From: Chloroflexota bacterium
GTDB taxonomy: Bacteria; Chloroflexota; Anaerolineae; Aggregatilineales; UBA2796
Assembly (NCBI GenBank): GCA_003695215.1
Contig: RFIM01000240.1
Span: forward strand, 1 to 10,762
DNA length: 10,762 nt
Direction of reading: 5' to 3'
The position numbers and the translations under genes are program-made. Of the stretch, positions 8,092 through 10,762 are shown piece by piece. Within the stretch, counting starts at the first letter, position 1. Every line of letters begins with the position of its first letter. Below the pieces are notes generated by a model, which worked only from the letters and a program-made list of their open reading frames with translations, searched no databases and was not told the origin of the DNA.

Positions 8092-8117
8092 CCTTCGAAC
8101 GCCGAAGGATGGCGTTC
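8092..8117 (+). promoter_or_regulatory. Two overlapping inverted repeats at the predicted importer transcription start
   Basis: CCTTCG (8092-8097) pairs with CGAAGG (8103-8108) around a 5-base loop. GAACGCC (8097-8103) pairs with GGCGTTC (8111-8117) around a 7-base loop. The two share bases and cannot form together. Sitting just after the -10 box, they could be a DNA operator for a dimeric repressor or alternative leader hairpins. Both repeats are perfect. The function is inferred from position only. Confidence 0.4.
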
Positions 8118-8142
8118 AGAAGACCAACCTAACGAGTTGAAT

Positions 8143-8146
8143 GGAG
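8143..8146 (+). promoter_or_regulatory. Ribosome binding site of the iron-binding protein gene
   Basis: GGAG lies 6 bases before the ATG at 8153. It overlaps an in-frame ATG at 8141 that has no good site of its own, so it decides for the shorter protein, whose N-terminus is also the better signal peptide. Confidence 0.65.
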
Positions 8147-8152
8147 TTAAGC

Positions 8153-9181
8153 ATGCCCAACCTACGTCGTTTGGTCACTCTGGCACTCCTGGCAGCGCTG
8201 ATTTTCGCAGGCGTGAACGCAGCCGCCGCTCAAGGACGCCAATTCGTGAACGTCTACTCATCGCGCCATTACGGCGCCATGGAGCAAATGTTCGTCGAGT
8301 TCACCAACGAGACAGGCATCGAGGTGCGGCTCTCGCAAGGCTCGCCGCAAGCCCTGCTGACGCGCCTAGAGCAGGAAGGCCCTCAGACGCCCGCGGACGT
8401 CTTCTTCTCAGTGGATACGGGCACGCTCGTCCTGGCAGCTGAGAAAGGCCTGTTCCAGCCGATTGACTCAGAAGTGCTGCGCGCCAATGTGCCTGAGGCC
8501 TTGCGCGATCCTGAGAATCGCTGGTTCGGCTTGAGCCAGCGCCTGCGCACGATCGTGTATAATCCACAGAAGGTCGATCCGAGCGAACTCTCGACCTATG
8601 AGGCGCTCGCCGATCCAAAGTGGAGCGGGCGGCTGTGCCTGCGCCCTGCCACGCACATTTACACCATCTCGCTGGTCGCCAGCATGATCGCGGCCCTGGG
8701 CGAGGAAAAAGCCGAGGAAGTGGTCAGAGGCTGGGTTGCCAACAAGCCGCAGCTGATCGATAGCGATACGCGCATCCTGGAGACGATCGCGGCAGGCGGC
8801 TGCGATGTCGGCATCACTAATCACTATTACGTCGGTCGGCTGTACGCTCAAAATCCCGACTTCAATGTTAAAATCTTCTGGGCCAATCAAGCCGATCGCG
8901 GCGTGCACCGCAATGTGGCAGGCGCCGGCGTCACGGCGAACGCTGCCAACCGCGAGAACGCCATCAAGCTGCTGGAATGGCTCAGCGATGCCGAGAAAGG
9001 CCAAGCGGCTGATGAAAGCGGCCTGCCAGGCGGCAATTACGAGTTCCCAGTGAACGCCAAGGCGCCAATCAACGCGATCATCGCAAGCTTTGGCACGCCT
9101 AAGATCGATGACTTGCCCTTGACCGAGCTGGGCAAGTATCAGCAGGCCGCTATTGACCTGCTTGGCCGCGCAGGCTACTGA
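8153..9181 (+). CDS. Iron(III) ABC transporter substrate-binding protein (FbpA/FutA/IdiA family)
   Basis: This 342-residue type 2 periplasmic binding protein should catch ferric iron outside the membrane and hand it to the permease downstream. It has an Sec signal peptide: RR at 5-6, a hydrophobic core at about 8-21 and a likely AAAA|Q cleavage near residue 26. Family signatures are NVYSSRHY at 33-40, SQRLRTIVYN at 128-137 with the conserved Arg and Tyr136, and NHYYVGRL at 223-230, whose tandem Tyr225-Tyr226 match the iron-binding tyrosines of FbpA and FutA. Two cysteines (162 and 217) may form a disulfide. There is no lipobox cysteine, unusual if the host has a single membrane. The start at 8153 is chosen from its GGAG site; ATG 8141 would add four residues. 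The permease gene follows after 96 bp containing a stem-loop. Confidence 0.9.
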   Translation: MPNLRRLVTLALLAALIFAGVNAAAAQGRQFVNVYSSRHYGAMEQMFVEFTNETGIEVRLSQGSPQALLTRLEQEGPQTPADVFFSVDTGTLVLAAEKGLFQPIDSEVLRANVPEALRDPENRWFGLSQRLRTIVYNPQKVDPSELSTYEALADPKWSGRLCLRPATHIYTISLVASMIAALGEEKAEEVVRGWVANKPQLIDSDTRILETIAAGGCDVGITNHYYVGRLYAQNPDFNVKIFWANQADRGVHRNVAGAGVTANAANRENAIKLLEWLSDAEKGQAADESGLPGGNYEFPVNAKAPINAIIASFGTPKIDDLPLTELGKYQQAAIDLLGRAGY

Positions 9182-9211
9182 GCCGACGTCGCTTCGCCTG
9201 CCTATAAGCCA

Positions 9212-9244
9212 CCGATGGATGAGCGCCGTCCGCTCATCCATCGG
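9212..9244 (+). ncRNA. Perfect 14-bp stem-loop between binding-protein and permease genes
   Basis: CCGATGGATGAGCG (9212-9225) is followed by a 5-base loop (CCGTC) and an exact inverted copy (9231-9244). No U-run follows, so it is not a classical intrinsic terminator. Hairpins at this place, just after the binding-protein gene, are well known in ABC operons (for example malE-malF), where they protect the upstream message or attenuate read-through and so keep binding protein in excess of permease. It lies 30 bases after the stop and 33 bases before the permease start. It could equally be one copy of a dispersed repeat. Confidence 0.7.
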
Positions 9245-9266
9245 CGCGATCCGTAGTTGATAGCTT

Positions 9267-9272
9267 GAGGAG
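9267..9272 (+). promoter_or_regulatory. Ribosome binding site supporting a TTG start for the permease
   Basis: GAGGAG is placed 5 bases before the TTG at 9278. No ATG or GTG in frame lies near, and the next in-frame ATG (in FEMWQR) would remove the first membrane helix. Confidence 0.7.
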
Positions 9273-9277
9273 CGATC

Positions 9278-10762
9278 TTGGCACAAGATATCCTGAGACA
9301 ACCCTTACAGAGCGCCTTGCCCGCTGAAGCACGCCGCACACAGCGCCGCCTGCGCGGTCGCTTGCTTTTACCGCTGCTCGTAGCAGGCCTGGTCGTCTTG
9401 CCGATCCTGAACTTGCTCTCAGCTTTGCTGAATCCATCCTTTGAGATGTGGCAACGCCTCTGGGAGACGATCTTGCCGCGCATGCTGGTCCACACGCTGC
9501 TGCTCTTGGGCGGCGTCGGCGCCTTGACCTTGCTGATCGGCACGGGCATGGCCTGGCTTGTGACGGCGTACAGTTTCCCGCTGCGCGCTTTCTTCGAGCG
9601 GGCACTGCTACTGCCATTGGCAGTGCCTTCCTTCGTCATCGGCTTTGTCTACATGGCGACCTTCGATTTCGCAGGGCCTGTTCAAACGACGTTACGGGCA
9701 TGGTTTGGGCAGACTTTCCGCGCGCCTGATATTCGCAGCGGCTGGGGCGCCATTTTGGTCATGAGCCTGGTGCTGTATCCCTATGTGTACTTGTTGGCGC
9801 GCGCGGCCTTCCGCGAGCAGGCGCTGACGACCTATGAGGCGGCGCGCGTGATGGGCTACACGCGCACACAAGCCTTCTTCCGCCTGATCATCCCATTGGC
9901 GCGCCCATCTCTAGTGGCAGGCACAGCGCTCGCCATGATGGAAGCTATGACCGACTTCGCCACAGTGCGCTTCTTCAGCTTCCCAACGATCAGCGAAGGC
10001 ATTGTGCGCCTGTGGGAAGGGCGCATGGATCGCGCCGGCGCGATCGAACTCTCGCTGCTGCTCCTGGGCGTGGCGCTGTGCCTGATCCTGCTGGAGCGGG
10101 CGCTGCGCGGTAAGGCGCGCTACTATCAAAGCGGCATCTTGGTCAGGCGGCCGCCGCGCTTGCAGCTGCGCGGCACGGCTGCACTGCTGGCTGTGGGCGC
10201 CAATGTGCTCCTGCTCGGCTTCGCCTTCGTGTTGCCTGTCGGGCAGCTGGCGGCATGGGCGCTCAGCTATGTGCGCACTAATTTCGGCGGCTGGCGCAGC
10301 GTCTTCGGGCAGTACGCCCTGAACACCTTCGGCTTGGCGGCCCTAGCGGCGATCCTCACAGTCTTCTTGGCGCTGCTGATCGCCAATGGCGTGCGCCTGC
10401 GCGGCGGGCGCGCCGGGCGAATCGTGGCGCGCTTGGCAACGCTCGGTTATGCCCTGCCAGGCGCTGTGATCGCTGCGGGCGTGCTGCTGACTCTGGCGCC
10501 GATCGATCGCGCCATAAACGACTTGGCCCAACAGCTGAACCTGAGCGCGCCAGGCTTGATCCTGACGGGCACGATCGTCGGCCTGATGTACGCTTACACT
10601 GTGCGCTTCATGTCGGTCGCTTTCAACAGCGTCGAGGCGAGCCTTGAGAAGGTCAAGCCGAGTATGGAGCAGGCAGCACGCACAATGGGCGCTAGTCCGC
10701 TGCGCGTGTTGTGGCGCATTCACTTACCGCTCGTCAGCCAGGGCATGGTCGCCGCAGCCATT
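9278..10762 (+). CDS. Iron(III) ABC transporter permease, FbpB-like (3' end outside window)
   Basis: The frame is open from the TTG at 9278 to the last base, giving 495 residues with no stop. It is a fused two-domain permease. After a basic N-terminus and a first helix at about 29-51, the first binding-protein-dependent transport domain runs to about residue 275, and the second begins near 298. Each has the EAA loop that contacts the ATPase: EAARVMGYTRTQAFFRLIIP at 187-206 and EQAARTMGASPLRVLWRIHL at 464-483. The segment DFATVRFF at 226-233 corresponds to a conserved FbpB stretch. FbpB proteins are a little over 500 residues, so only a short C-terminal piece is missing. With the binding protein it forms the ferric iron importer. 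The ATPase gene (fbpC-like) is expected just beyond the window. The TTG start may lower its translation relative to the binding protein. Confidence 0.88.
   Translation, partial: MAQDILRQPLQSALPAEARRTQRRLRGRLLLPLLVAGLVVLPILNLLSALLNPSFEMWQRLWETILPRMLVHTLLLLGGVGALTLLIGTGMAWLVTAYSFPLRAFFERALLLPLAVPSFVIGFVYMATFDFAGPVQTTLRAWFGQTFRAPDIRSGWGAILVMSLVLYPYVYLLARAAFREQALTTYEAARVMGYTRTQAFFRLIIPLARPSLVAGTALAMMEAMTDFATVRFFSFPTISEGIVRLWEGRMDRAGAIELSLLLLGVALCLILLERALRGKARYYQSGILVRRPPRLQLRGTAALLAVGANVLLLGFAFVLPVGQLAAWALSYVRTNFGGWRSVFGQYALNTFGLAALAAILTVFLALLIANGVRLRGGRAGRIVARLATLGYALPGAVIAAGVLLTLAPIDRAINDLAQQLNLSAPGLILTGTIVGLMYAYTVRFMSVAFNSVEASLEKVKPSMEQAARTMGASPLRVLWRIHLPLVSQGMVAAAI

Larger units (their letters stand above)
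7895..8152. other. Divergent intergenic region between Fe-S oxidoreductase and iron importer
   Basis: These 258 bp are richer in A+T than the flanking genes, with short A- and T-runs near 8013-8027. They carry both divergent start regions: the AAGG ribosome site of the oxidoreductase next to 7895, and the importer promoter and leader at 8061-8152. A weak minus-strand -10 (TAAACT) can be drawn near 7930, but its -35 is poor. I found no Fur, DtxR/IdeR or other recognised iron box and no open reading frame worth calling. Confidence 0.6.

Noticed and set aside
8122..8135. Possible DtxR/IdeR half-site (AACCTAAC) before the iron-binding protein gene
   Set aside because: Only one half resembles the consensus and no inverted partner follows, so it is not a supportable iron box.
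9245..9277. Intrinsic terminator after the 14-bp stem-loop
   Set aside because: No run of T follows the stem, and the permease gene with its own ribosome site begins 33 bases later, so full termination is unlikely.
8468..9301. Long minus-strand open frame (277 codons) opposite the iron-binding protein gene
   Set aside because: It is the shadow of a clear signal-peptide-bearing FbpA-family gene in GC-rich DNA. Its translation shows no domain and it has no plausible ribosome site.

Overview
The window is high-GC (about 58-60% by eye), densely coding DNA with short intergenic gaps. It holds no RNA gene, transposase, CRISPR array or phage gene. The gene families fit a Chloroflexota (Anaerolineae-like) chromosome: a soluble SLT lytic transglycosylase, PMT-like GT-C glycosyltransferases, a NarI/CCG-type membrane Fe-S oxidoreductase and a FutA/FbpA-type iron importer. 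That placement is an inference from protein character only. Ordinary bacterial signals (SD sites, sigma70-like promoters) are visible.

Layout. (1) 1-528, plus strand: the C-terminal part of a lytic transglycosylase, converging on the next operon with a 4-bp gap. (2) 5785 down to 533, minus strand: a tightly packed five-gene unit, read as GT-C glycosyltransferase, second GT-C glycosyltransferase, dTDP-glucose 4,6-dehydratase (rfbB/rmlB), MaoC-like hot-dog hydratase and metallo-beta-lactamase-fold hydrolase. Junctions are overlaps of 17, 4 and 11 bp plus one 11-bp gap. A good sigma70-like promoter (TTGACT-17-TACACT) precedes the first gene. (3) 7894 down to 5858, minus strand: a 678-residue membrane cytochrome b/Fe-S/CCG oxidoreductase resembling ETF:quinone oxidoreductases of the EMO type. 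(4) 7895-8152: a 258-bp divergent regulatory region. (5) 8153 to the window end, plus strand: an iron(III) ABC importer, with a periplasmic-type binding protein, a 14-bp perfect stem-loop, and a two-domain FbpB-like permease that runs off the window. The ATPase is presumably beyond the edge.

How the genes fit together. The two glycosyltransferases and RmlB point to surface glycan or lipid-linked sugar work. MaoC and the MBL hydrolase follow in the same transcript without an obvious link. The Fe-S oxidoreductase would pass electrons from acyl-CoA oxidation (via ETF) to quinone. Its position back to back with an iron importer suggests iron-linked expression, but no recognisable Fur or DtxR box was found.

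The strongest signal not explained by genes is compositional. The tetramer CCGG occurs only six times in 10.76 kb, where several dozen would be expected. Its mirror-composition control GGCC occurs about fifty times. This looks like long-term avoidance of a restriction-type site that reshapes codon choice at codon junctions. I did not find a clear undescribed multi-gene system.
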